A DNA stretch of 64,000 bases from the NCBI GenBank assembly GCA_963742315.1, contig CAVULE010000006.1:1-64000 (forward strand). Reading direction: 5' to 3'. Below, piece by piece: positions 26,822 to 34,604 of this stretch. Position 1 is the first letter of the stretch, and every line of letters starts with the position of its first letter. A program made the translations under genes and the position numbers. This stretch comes from AV69 sp963742315. GTDB lineage: Bacteria; Verrucomicrobiota; Verrucomicrobiia; Chthoniobacterales; UBA10450. Below the pieces are notes generated by a model. It did not search any database. It was not told the DNA's origin and saw nothing but the letters and a program-made list of their open reading frames with translations.

Positions 26822-27265
26822 TTACCGAAATCCGTAAACCAGCGCCCAATGGGTGCGTTCCTCGGGGGACTCTTCGATCGCGACGATGATAAAATAGCTA
26901 TCGGTGGAGGTAGGAACGACATGGGCAGCGGCATAAGGCCCTTTTTGCCAGCTATCGGGTTGCTCGATCAATTTTCCTTCCTTGTCGTAAATATGCACCG
27001 AAACCTTTGCCCGGCGCACTTCTGTACCCAGCCAAAACCAATATTCGTTGCCTTTGAACAGCTGCTGGCGCACCGCCTTCTTTTCGCCGGCGCCAAGGTC
27101 CCCGCCCCAATAATCTTCCCGCACTTGAAACCCTTCCTTGACGTAAGGCTCGGCCGCCTGCAGCGCGAAAGATTGGGCATCGTCGACCGAAGCGATCGCG
27201 GTCGCGCTCAGGATAAGTGGGACGACCACCAGAATGAATATGACCTGGCGATGCGGATTCATCAC
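26822..27265 (-). CDS. Hypothetical exported protein (147 aa)
   Basis: The protein begins with a clear signal sequence (VIFILVVVPLILSATAIA, cleavage likely near residue 25) and continues as a soluble, probably beta-rich domain (EYWFWLGTEV, KVSVHIYDKEGKLIE, SYFIIVAIEE, HWALVYGFR). I do not recognise a family. Its start overlaps the stop of the upstream secreted protein as atga, so the two are translated together and probably act together in the periplasm. Confidence 0.7.
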   Translation of the reverse strand: MMNPHRQVIFILVVVPLILSATAIASVDDAQSFALQAAEPYVKEGFQVREDYWGGDLGAGEKKAVRQQLFKGNEYWFWLGTEVRRAKVSVHIYDKEGKLIEQPDSWQKGPYAAAHVVPTSTDSYFIIVAIEESPEERTHWALVYGFR

Positions 27266-28059
27266 TGACGTGTCACGATCTCGCCGTCGAGGCGCGTCGT
27301 GATTTCGTTAATCTTCCTCACCGCGTCCGGCGAAATCGGTCTATTGCCGGTATCAATTAGCGGTCGCACTTCCACCAACGAGCGTTTGATACTTTCAACC
27401 ACGGGCACGCTGTATTCCGGCATGGAGTTTAATCGATCCCCGAAATACCTGAGGAGGTCCGGTTGATGCAAAAGCTCTGCGCCTTCCTGAGTGAAATGCT
27501 TGCTTGCCACCGCGCTGAGGATTTGGGTGCCGCGCAGCCAACCGCCAAGGCTGACCAACTGCGAGAGCTTTTGATCCTGCAGCTCGTTCATCGCGCCCTG
27601 GACGCTGCTTTGCGTGCGATCCAGCTCCTGGCGGACGCTATCCCATTTGCGTTTGTCGGCCGCTTCGGTGATCGCCTTCGCATGTGGTGTAATCGAAGCG
27701 CCCACTCCAATTCCCTTGGCCAACGAAAGCACACGTTGCCCGATCTCTTTTACTGCAGGCGCGTCCTGCGCCTGCACTGCGATAAATCCATCGGCGATCA
27801 CATTACCGAGAAGCAGCGCGGTCCGCGGGCGTTCGCTAAAATTGACCCCTTTTTCTGTCCGAACGAACTCTTTCCAGTTTACCGGGCCCAGTTTGTTGAG
27901 CGCGGCGAAAACTTCATTCGGCAACGGGACCACGACATCTTCCACTTTCTTGTACTGCTTTACGTCAATATGCTGGGGCGCTGGCGCGGCCTGCGCGCTG
28001 AGCGCTATCACCGCGATTGTAAACCCCGCCCACTTGTTAATTTTAAGTGCTGAAATCAT
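27262..28059 (-). CDS. Hypothetical exported protein (265 aa)
   Basis: A signal sequence (GFTIAVIALSAQAAPA) is followed by a mainly helical soluble protein without recognised motifs: VPLPNEVFAALNKLG, RTALLLGNVIADGFIAV, a region suggesting coiled coil (about residues 140-170) and a C-terminal helix RKINEITTRLDGEI. Residues about 95-102 (VQAQDAP) are encoded by a perfect palindrome, gcaggcgc-gtcct-gcgcctgc, similar to the intragenic repeats elsewhere in this window. The gene is coupled to the smaller secreted protein downstream. Confidence 0.7.
   Translation of the reverse strand: MISALKINKWAGFTIAVIALSAQAAPAPQHIDVKQYKKVEDVVVPLPNEVFAALNKLGPVNWKEFVRTEKGVNFSERPRTALLLGNVIADGFIAVQAQDAPAVKEIGQRVLSLAKGIGVGASITPHAKAITEAADKRKWDSVRQELDRTQSSVQGAMNELQDQKLSQLVSLGGWLRGTQILSAVASKHFTQEGAELLHQPDLLRYFGDRLNSMPEYSVPVVESIKRSLVEVRPLIDTGNRPISPDAVRKINEITTRLDGEIVTRQ
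27755..27775. repeat. Intragenic palindrome GCAGGCGC / GCGCCTGC
   Basis: Eight-base perfect arms around gtcct, lying inside the coding sequence of the 265-aa exported protein and read through in frame. Confidence 0.5.
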
Positions 28060-28199
28060 TGGCTGCTTCGACTGTTGATTTCGACCCGGTATTCAGGATT
28101 AATGCAACTCTAAATGGAAGTAACTTTTGCTCAACTCCGCTTCTTGCCGTCCCTTAATCGCGTCAACCCTATCGTGCGGCGGCATCAGCCCTCCGATTT

Positions 28200-29192
28200 G
28201 TGAATTCAGAACGACTCCAGCAAATCCTCGACCGCGCCAGCAAACAACGCCTGCTCGTCATTGGCGATTTGATGCTCGACGAGTTCGTTTGGGGCAAGGT
28301 GGGTCGCATTTCTCCCGAGGCACCCGTGCCGGTGGTGGAGGTTTCCGGCGAATCGTTTTATCCCGGCGGCGCCGCCAATGTCGCCCGCAATCTGCGCGAG
28401 TTTACCGCGCATGTCGGCGTCGTTGGAATGATTGGGCGGGACCGGGGCGGAGAACAGCTTCGGCAGTTGTTGGCCGACCAAAAAATCGATACCTCCGCCT
28501 GCTCGATCTCGCCGGATTTTCCTACCATCGTCAAAACCAGGATTATTGCCCGACAGCAGCAAGTCGTTCGGGTTGATCGCGAAAAAATCCTGGCGCCGGA
28601 TGAAAAGCAGATCGGGTTGGTGGTTGCGAGCGTGAAAAAAATGTTGCCGGAAATCGACGGCATTATTTTCGAAGATTACGGCAAAGGGTTTCTCGCCGAA
28701 AAACTCGTCTCGGAAATCGTGGCTTCGGCCCGAGAAAGCAAGAAAGTGATCGCAGCTGATCCGAACCCTCGCAACAATCTTCCCTGGCAGGGCTTGTCGG
28801 TAGTAAAACCGAATCGTAGCGAAGCGTTTCACGCTGCCGGGATTCCACTGCCGGAGTCAGACGAGGACGATAAGGTTTTGAAGGAAGTCGGTGCCACCCT
28901 GCTGCAAAAATGGCAGGCGGAATTGGTCCTCATCACTCTCGGTGAAGAAGGTATGATGCTTTTCCAACGCGGGCAGAAGCCTCATCACGTGCCGACCAAA
29001 GCGCAGCAGGTCTTTGATGTTTCGGGCGCGGGCGATACCGCGATTGCTTTGTTCACGCTCGCGCTGTGCAGCGGCGCAACTGCGTTAGAGGCGGCGGACA
29101 TTGCCAATAACGCCAGCGCGGTTGTTGTCGGCAAACTGGGGACGGCAACGGTTTCGCCGGAAGAATTGCGAAAGAATTTCGAAAATGGCTGA
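28200..29192 (+). CDS. hldE1: D-glycero-beta-D-manno-heptose-7-phosphate kinase
   Basis: A 330-residue PfkB-fold sugar kinase matching the kinase half of HldE (RfaE domain I). It phosphorylates heptose-7-phosphate at C1 for ADP-heptose synthesis in LPS inner core. Marks are IGDLMLDEFVWGKVGRISPE, PGGAANVARNL, RVDREK, DYGKGFL, DPNPRN, KPNRSEA and the ATP/anion-hole motif DVSGAGDTAIA. There is no C-terminal adenylyltransferase domain. GTG 28200 gives the family N-terminus. Its end overlaps gmhB by 8 bases; both belong to one LPS operon. Confidence 0.92.
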   Translation: MNSERLQQILDRASKQRLLVIGDLMLDEFVWGKVGRISPEAPVPVVEVSGESFYPGGAANVARNLREFTAHVGVVGMIGRDRGGEQLRQLLADQKIDTSACSISPDFPTIVKTRIIARQQQVVRVDREKILAPDEKQIGLVVASVKKMLPEIDGIIFEDYGKGFLAEKLVSEIVASARESKKVIAADPNPRNNLPWQGLSVVKPNRSEAFHAAGIPLPESDEDDKVLKEVGATLLQKWQAELVLITLGEEGMMLFQRGQKPHHVPTKAQQVFDVSGAGDTAIALFTLALCSGATALEAADIANNASAVVVGKLGTATVSPEELRKNFENG

Positions 29193-29728
29193 CGAAAAAA
29201 CGCGGGCTGTTTTCTTCGATCGCGACGGCACCATCATGCACGATGTCAATTACTGCTCCGATCCCAAGGACGTGCATGTATTCCCTTTCGTTGCCGACTT
29301 CGCTGCGAAAATTAAAAGCGCGAGCGTTCAAATTGATCATGGTGACGAATCAAAGCGGGATCGGCCGCGGTTATTTTACATGGGAACAATACGAGCGCGT
29401 CCACGCCGAAGTGCTCCGGCAATTAGGCGAGCCACTGATCGATGCAACCTACGTTTGTCCCGACGTCCCCGGTTCGGATTCGAAATGCCGCAAACCCGCC
29501 CCCGGAATGATCTTGCAAGGCGCGCGCGAACACGCGGTCGATCTCAGCCGTTCCATTATGGTTGGGGACAAAGAAATTGACGTGCATTGCGGGCACAACG
29601 CTGGAATCAAAGCGATTCGCGTCCGCACCGGCTTTGAAACGAACACCGCCGACAGTTCGGCCGACTGGATCGCGCAGGATTTCGCGGAAGCGACCGAGAT
29701 TATTCTGACGAAGTTTGCACCGGCGTGA
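29185..29728 (+). pseudogene. gmhB: D-glycero-D-manno-heptose 1,7-bisphosphate phosphatase, frameshifted
   Basis: HAD phosphatase that removes the C7 phosphate between the kinase and adenylyl-transfer steps of ADP-heptose synthesis. The N-terminal part has FFDRDGTIMHDVNYC (nucleophile Asp), ending in VHVFPFVAD. The frame then has to shift by one base near 29298-29300 (extra t in gacttcgctg) to continue LRKLKARAFKLIMVTNQSG, GRGYFTWEQY, CRKPAPGMI and SIMVGDKEIDVHCG, all standard GmhB motifs. Everything else is intact, so this is either a sequence error or a very recent lesion. The start ATG 29185 overlaps the end of the kinase gene. Confidence 0.82.
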
Positions 29729-29755
29729 TGGAAGAACATGCGACGCCCACGCCGC

Positions 29756-29885
29756 GGTCATCCCGAGCGCAAGCGAGGGACCCCCACCTGCTGGATTACC
29801 CAAGGTGACTTGTGTAACTAACGCAGGACTCGCGAGGTCCCTCGGTCCGAGCCGGACTGGCGTAGTCTTCGCGGCTCGGGATGAC
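29756..29885. repeat. GTCATCCCGAG-type inverted repeat, copy 2
   Basis: The outer ends ggtcatcccgagcgcaagcg and cgcggctcgggatgac pair with each other; an inner pair cgagggacc / ggtccctcg is also kept. It ends three bases before the kdsB start codon, so it forms the whole leader of kdsB and may affect its translation. Confidence 0.75.
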
Positions 29886-29887
29886 AA

Positions 29888-30667
29888 ATGAGCAAGAACG
29901 TCGTGATCATTCCGGCGCGCTGGGGCTCCACCCGCTTTCCCGGAAAGCCGCTGCACCAAATTGCGGGCAAACCCCTACTTTGGCATGTCTGGGAACGTTG
30001 CCGGCGTGCGCGAAAAATCGAGGGCACAATTATCGCAACTGACGACATGCGCATTGCCGAAGCGGCCTTTGCCTGGGGCGCGGAAGTGGCGTTAACGTCC
30101 CCGAAACATCAGAGCGGAACGGATCGGATCGCCGAGGTTGCGAAGCGCGCGAAAGATTTTTCGCTCATCATCAATGTGCAGGGAGATGAGCCGCTGGTTG
30201 ATCCCCAATTACTTAATCGACTTGTTTCAACGCTGCAGCAGAGTCGACAGATCGCGATCGTCACTGCAGCGCATCCATTCGAAAATCCTCATGATGCGCT
30301 ATCACGGCATCAGGTAAAAGTCGTGATCGATCGCACTGGCAACGCCCTCTATTTCTCTCGCGCGCCGATTCCATCGACAAAGGGCAGCGCTCCCTCCTTG
30401 TTTCTCCGTCATCAAGGCATCTACGGCTTCCGCCGCGAGATGCTTTTGCAATTCGTGAAATGGAAACCAACACCATTGGAGCAGACGGAATCGCTCGAGC
30501 AATTGCGCGCCTTGGAGAATGGTGTAAGGGTTCATGTGCTCGTCACTAAACATGGTTCGCCCGGCGTCGATACGCCGGCAGATGCTGAAGCCGTAGCCGG
30601 CTCGCTGCGCAAACGCCCAACATCTTCCGCAGGACGGCGGTTGCAAAAATCGAGGGCCCACCGATGA
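29888..30667 (+). CDS. kdsB: 3-deoxy-manno-octulosonate cytidylyltransferase (CMP-Kdo synthetase)
   Basis: A 259-residue enzyme that activates Kdo with CTP for lipid A-core assembly. Motifs are IIPARWGSTRFPGKPL, WHVWERC, IIATDD, TSPKHQSGTDRIAEV, NVQGDEPLVDP, HQVKVVID, YFSRAPIP and HQGIYGFRREML. The last residues (RPTSSAGRRLQKSRAHR) extend beyond the usual end. The stop overlaps the pyrG start (atga), which makes sense because PyrG supplies the CTP that KdsB uses. Confidence 0.95.
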   Translation: MSKNVVIIPARWGSTRFPGKPLHQIAGKPLLWHVWERCRRARKIEGTIIATDDMRIAEAAFAWGAEVALTSPKHQSGTDRIAEVAKRAKDFSLIINVQGDEPLVDPQLLNRLVSTLQQSRQIAIVTAAHPFENPHDALSRHQVKVVIDRTGNALYFSRAPIPSTKGSAPSLFLRHQGIYGFRREMLLQFVKWKPTPLEQTESLEQLRALENGVRVHVLVTKHGSPGVDTPADAEAVAGSLRKRPTSSAGRRLQKSRAHR

Positions 30668-32262
30668 AATATATTTTTGTCACTGGTGGTGTCGTAAGTT
30701 CGCTTGGCAAAGGTCTGGCCGCGGCTGCGCTCGGCACCTTGCTTGAATTACGCGGGCTGCGCGTTGTTTTTCAAAAGTTCGATCCCTATCTCAATGTTGA
30801 TCCGGGAACAATGAGCCCGTTTCAACACGGCGAAGTTTATGTGTTGAACGACGGCGCGGAGACGGATCTCGATCTCGGGCACTACGAGCGGTTCACTAAT
30901 TGTGTGCTTTCGCGGCACAATAATCTGACCAGTGGTCAGGTTTACGAGTCCGTTATCAATCGCGAGCGACGCGGCGATTATCTGGGAAAAACGGTGCAGG
31001 TCATTCCGCACGTCACTGATGAGATCAAAGCACGGATCCGTGAGCTTTCCGATGAATCAAAATACGATGTCGTGATTACGGAAGTGGGAGGAACTACCGG
31101 CGACATTGAAGGCCTGCCATTTTTGGAAGCAATCCGGCAATTTATTCTCGAAGTCGGCCCGCAGAATGTCGCGAACATTCATGTCACCCTCGTTCCTTAT
31201 ATTAAGGCGGCGCGGGAATTAAAGACTAAACCGACCCAGCAAAGCATCGCAAAGTTGCGCGAGATCGGTCTGCAACCGCAGGTCATGATGTGCCGGACCG
31301 AGCACGCGCTGGACGCGGAGTTGCGGCAGAAGCTTTCGATGTTTTGCAACGTCGCACCCGAAGCTGTGATCGAAGTGCGCGATGTTACCCACACCATTTA
31401 CGAGGCGCCGCTGATGTTTCATGCTGAAGGATTGGACGCACTCGTGTGCAAATTGCTCGGTCTGCAAACGCCCGAGCCCGATCTGAGTAACTGGCGCAAG
31501 TTTGTCGAGCGCGTGGTCTCGCCCAAAAAACGGGTCAAGATCGCGGTCGTGGGCAAATACATCGATTTACAGGACGCCTATAAATCAATCTACGAATCGT
31601 TAACTCATGCCGCCGCCAGCCAGGATTGCGGGATCGATTTAAAATTGATCGACGCGGAGCGGATCGAGGACGGAGTGGATGGCCAGCTCAAAGATGTAGC
31701 CGGCGTACTCATTCCCGGCGGGTTTGGCGACCGCGGGGTGGAAGGAAAAATCAAAGCCGCGCGTTTCGCCCGGGAAAATAAGCTGCCTTATCTCGGCCTT
31801 TGCCTCGGCATGCAGGTGGCGACAATTGAATTCGCACGCAACGTTTGCGGAATCGCCAATGCTAACAGCAGCGAGTTCGATCAAACCTCATCTGACCCGG
31901 TGATCTGTTTGCTCGAAGAACAACGCGAGGTCCGGAACAAAGGCGCCAGTATGCGGCTCGGGACCTGGCCGACAAAAATTCAACACGGCAGTCTCGCGGA
32001 GAAGATCTATGGGAGCGACGAAGTGTTGGAGCGCCATCGGCATCGTTATGAGTTTAATATGAAATATCGTGACCAAATGCGCGAGAAAGGCTTCGAAATT
32101 TCCGGCACTTCGCCCGATGGCTCGCTCGCCGAGTTGGTCGAGTTGCGAAATCACCCCTATTTTTTGGCTTGCCAATATCACCCCGAATTTCAAAGCAAAC
32201 CAAACAAGCCGCACCCGTTGTTCAAAGGGTTTATCCAGGCTGCATTGGCGCATCAGGGCTAA
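30664..32262 (+). CDS. pyrG: CTP synthase
   Basis: A 532-residue two-domain enzyme forming CTP from UTP with glutamine. The N-terminal synthetase domain starts FVTGGVVSSLGKGLAAAALG, with LNVDPGTMSPFQHGEVYVL and ITEVGGTTGDIEGLPFLEAI. The class I glutamine amidotransferase domain has GVLIPGGFGDRGVEGK, the catalytic cysteine in YLGLCLGMQVA, and the His/Glu of ACQYHPEF. The length is normal. It is translationally coupled to kdsB. Confidence 0.98.
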   Translation: MKYIFVTGGVVSSLGKGLAAAALGTLLELRGLRVVFQKFDPYLNVDPGTMSPFQHGEVYVLNDGAETDLDLGHYERFTNCVLSRHNNLTSGQVYESVINRERRGDYLGKTVQVIPHVTDEIKARIRELSDESKYDVVITEVGGTTGDIEGLPFLEAIRQFILEVGPQNVANIHVTLVPYIKAARELKTKPTQQSIAKLREIGLQPQVMMCRTEHALDAELRQKLSMFCNVAPEAVIEVRDVTHTIYEAPLMFHAEGLDALVCKLLGLQTPEPDLSNWRKFVERVVSPKKRVKIAVVGKYIDLQDAYKSIYESLTHAAASQDCGIDLKLIDAERIEDGVDGQLKDVAGVLIPGGFGDRGVEGKIKAARFARENKLPYLGLCLGMQVATIEFARNVCGIANANSSEFDQTSSDPVICLLEEQREVRNKGASMRLGTWPTKIQHGSLAEKIYGSDEVLERHRHRYEFNMKYRDQMREKGFEISGTSPDGSLAELVELRNHPYFLACQYHPEFQSKPNKPHPLFKGFIQAALAHQG

Positions 32263-32287
32263 TAGCAGGGTGCGGCCACCACAATTG

Positions 32288-32371
32288 GTCATCCCGAGCG
32301 AAGTCGAGGGATCCCGGGGAAGTTGCCTTTAAGGTGTCGAAACGGGATCGCTCGACTACGCTCGGGATGAC
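32288..32371. repeat. GTCATCCCGAG-type inverted repeat, copy 3
   Basis: The ends gtcatcccgagcgaagtcga and tacgctcgggatgac are inverted copies, with inner gggatcc / gggatc elements. It lies between the convergent pyrG and sua5 genes and could also serve as a transcription stop. Confidence 0.8.
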
Positions 32372-32373
32372 GG

Positions 32374-33408
32374 CTAATTCGTCGCCGCGCGTCGCAATCG
32401 ATCGTTAATTGCGGCGCCAATCCCCTCCTCCGGCACACGTTCGGCCACAATTAGATCGAGATTTTCCGCGTCCAGTTCGCGCAACGTGCGAAAGAAATTC
32501 GCCGCGGCTTCGCGTAAATCGCCTCGTTTACTCAAGTAACGCATCGTTGCGAAATCAGCAGGCGCTTTTGTAGCCGCGGTTCCTGGCCGCGGCTTCGATG
32601 TCGAACCGTGATAACTTGCTGCGCCGCGGCCAGCGACCGCGGCTACAGAAGAAAAGCAAAGCGCACCGACTCGTTTCTCGGCTGGCGGCGAGAAATTCTT
32701 TAGATCATCAACTACGATCAATTTCGTGCGCGGCGCGTAATGTGTCGGCAATTGCCCGGGCGCGCTGATAGTGGCCGATGAGGTTTGCTCGCGGACTTCA
32801 CCAAATGGACGAAGCATCTGATCTGTGATCGGCCCGCGCCGCAATACCTCGATCATCCCATTTTCAACTTGAACAATGGTCGATTCGATTCCGTGTTCCG
32901 TCGCCCCTCCGTCCACAATCAGCGGAATACGGCCGCTCAACTCATCGCACACATGTTGCGCCGATGTTGGGCTGATGTGCCCGAACCGGTTTGCGCTCGG
33001 CGCGGCCAGCGGCCGATTCAGTTTCCTGACTACTTCGCGGAAAACCGGATGGGCGCTCATCCGCACCGCCACCGTTTCTAATCCTGCGGTGACGATGTCC
33101 GGAACAATTTCGCGTTTTAGAAAAATGATCGTCAACGGCCCGGGCCAGAATTCCTCCATTAACTTATGCGCGACTTGCGATTCAACGATCGCGATTTCGT
33201 CCAGCGCCTCCCCACTCGGCAGATGCACAATGAGCGGGTCGAAGCGCGGCCGTTCTTTTGCCTCGAAAATTTTGGTGACCGCATCCGGATTGAGCGCGTC
33301 GGCCGCCAGTCCGTAAACCGTTTCGGTCGGGAGCGCGACTACTTCTCCGTCCCGCAAAAGCCGGATCGCTTTCGCGCATTCATGCGCGGAAACGATTTCC
33401 GTCTTCAC
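32374..33408 (-). CDS. sua5: Threonylcarbamoyl-AMP synthase (Sua5/YrdC)
   Basis: A 344-residue long-type Sua5, making threonylcarbamoyl-AMP for the t6A modification of tRNA. The YrdC domain (about 1-205) has GEVVALPTETVYGLAADALN, KERPRFDPLIVH, FWPGPLTIIF, RMSAHPVF, PLAAPSANRFGHISPT and the IESTIV segment. The C-terminal Sua5 domain follows. Residues about 255-280 are encoded by a 78-base palindromic element (32569-32646) read in frame, giving an Ala/Gly/Lys/Pro-rich insert between two strands of that domain. Its end overlaps the downstream region only by intergenic repeat; its start overlaps the purE stop. Confidence 0.93.
   Translation of the reverse strand: MKTEIVSAHECAKAIRLLRDGEVVALPTETVYGLAADALNPDAVTKIFEAKERPRFDPLIVHLPSGEALDEIAIVESQVAHKLMEEFWPGPLTIIFLKREIVPDIVTAGLETVAVRMSAHPVFREVVRKLNRPLAAPSANRFGHISPTSAQHVCDELSGRIPLIVDGGATEHGIESTIVQVENGMIEVLRRGPITDQMLRPFGEVREQTSSATISAPGQLPTHYAPRTKLIVVDDLKNFSPPAEKRVGALCFSSVAAVAGRGAASYHGSTSKPRPGTAATKAPADFATMRYLSKRGDLREAAANFFRTLRELDAENLDLIVAERVPEEGIGAAINDRLRRAATN
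32569..32646. repeat. Palindromic element inserted in frame in sua5
   Basis: The left arm tgtagccgcggttcctggcc and the right arm ggccagcgaccgcggctaca pair almost perfectly: 22 of 24 positions when the next four bases (gcgg/ccgc) are included. The element is 78 bases long, a multiple of three with no stop in the sua5 frame, so it adds 26 codons to the protein. The ends match those of the element in the dehydrogenase gene at 7303-7405. Confidence 0.75.
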
Positions 33409-33899
33409 TTCGGCAGTTTCGCGGCGAGCACCGCTTCAGTCTGCTTTTTGCGAAACGCCTGAAGATTTTGGCGAATCTTCTTGTCGGAAAGTGCGAGAAT
33501 AGCTGCGGCCAAGAGCGCCGCATTCTTCGCGCCCGCGGAGCCAATGGCGAGTGTGCCAACGGGAATGCCTCCCGGCATTTGCGCAATCGAAAGGAGCGAG
33601 TCCAAACCGTGCAAGGCCGACGACTGAATCGGAACCCCGAGCACCGGCAACCAAGTATAGGCCGAGATGACCCCGGCGAGATGGGCCGCGCCCCCAGCCG
33701 CTGCAATCATCACACGAATGCCGCGATCAGCCGCCTCCCGCGCAAACTTGGCGGTAGCGTCGGGAGTGCGATGCGCGGACAGAACGTGCGCCTGGTTTGC
33801 AATCCCAAGCTGGTCGAGCGTTTTCACGCAAGCGGACATCGTTTCCCAATCCGAGGAACTGCCCATGATTACGGCGACGAGCGGTGGCGTTTTCGGCAT
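33405..33899 (-). CDS. purE: N5-carboxyaminoimidazole ribonucleotide mutase
   Basis: A 164-residue class I PurE, which moves the carboxyl group on N5-CAIR to give CAIR in purine synthesis. It shows VAVIMGSSSDWETM, SAHRTPD, AAAGGAAHLAGVISAYT, VLGVPIQSSALHGLDSLLSI and MPGGIPVGTLAIGSAGAKNA. The length is normal. The gene is the first of a pair with sua5 (4-base atga overlap). The partner purK is not visible in the window. Confidence 0.96.
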   Translation of the reverse strand: MPKTPPLVAVIMGSSSDWETMSACVKTLDQLGIANQAHVLSAHRTPDATAKFAREAADRGIRVMIAAAGGAAHLAGVISAYTWLPVLGVPIQSSALHGLDSLLSIAQMPGGIPVGTLAIGSAGAKNAALLAAAILALSDKKIRQNLQAFRKKQTEAVLAAKLPK

Positions 33900-33978
33900 G
33901 GGTCAATCTTAACGATGTTGCGATTGCCGCAACGCGTTTTGCGATGTCGCCAATGTGCTTTGCGATTATCGTGCCGAG

Positions 33979-34491
33979 ATGAACGCAGGCGACAATGCCA
34001 TTGCCCTGATCGGCTTCATGGGGGCGGGAAAATCTGCGGTTGGACGTGAGTTGTCGCGACGCACGGGCTGGCCTCGCCATGATACCGACGAAAGGATTCG
34101 CGAGCAGTTCGGCATTTCCATTCCGGATATTTTCGCGCGCCATGGCGAGCCGGCATTTCGCGATGCCGAAACTGCGTTGCTCAAAACTCTGCAACGCGGA
34201 CTGTCGGGTATTGTCGTCACCGGAGGAGGAATTATTTTGCGCGAAGAGAATGTACGGATTTTGCGCGGAATGGGCCGCATCATTTGGCTCGATGCCGATG
34301 AAGAAATTCTGTGGCAGCGTGCTTCACGTCACAGTACCCGTCCCCTGCTCCAAACACCCGACCCGCGAGCGCGATTTGGCGAGTTGCTGCGGGAACGACT
34401 ACCGCGCTATCAGACGGCGGCGGATCATCGCATCAACGCCTCACGCAGCAGCATCGCGGCAGTGACGGACGAAATTATCGCCCTGCTCTAA
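33979..34491 (+). CDS. aroK: Shikimate kinase
   Basis: A 170-residue P-loop kinase of the aromatic amino acid pathway. It has Walker A GFMGAGKSAVGREL, the shikimate-binding HDTDERI and GEPAFRDAE, VVTGGGIILREENV, and the lid arginine region TRPLLQTPDPRARF. ATG 33979 was preferred to an upstream in-frame start at 33955 because the family starts a few residues before the P-loop strand. It is divergent from purE. A strong palindrome follows 50 bases after its stop. Confidence 0.93.
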   Translation: MNAGDNAIALIGFMGAGKSAVGRELSRRTGWPRHDTDERIREQFGISIPDIFARHGEPAFRDAETALLKTLQRGLSGIVVTGGGIILREENVRILRGMGRIIWLDADEEILWQRASRHSTRPLLQTPDPRARFGELLRERLPRYQTAADHRINASRSSIAAVTDEIIALL

Positions 34492-34540
34492 CAGTTACCC
34501 GATGCAATCGCCCAGCATTTCCGAAATCTTTCCCTCCGTC

Positions 34541-34585
34541 GAGTTAACATCTGGGTGTCGCATATGCGACACTCAAATGTTAACT
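34541..34585. repeat. GAGTTAACAT palindrome, copy 2 (full)
   Basis: The arms GTTAACATCTGGGTGTCGCAT and ATGCGACACTCAAATGTTAAC match at 19 of 21 positions, forming an almost loop-free hairpin. It is the complete form of the element at 17933-17971. It lies between aroK and queG; a role in ending aroK transcription is possible but there is no T-run. Confidence 0.8.
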
Positions 34586-34604
34586 TCAGTATCCAGGAAA
34601 AGCT

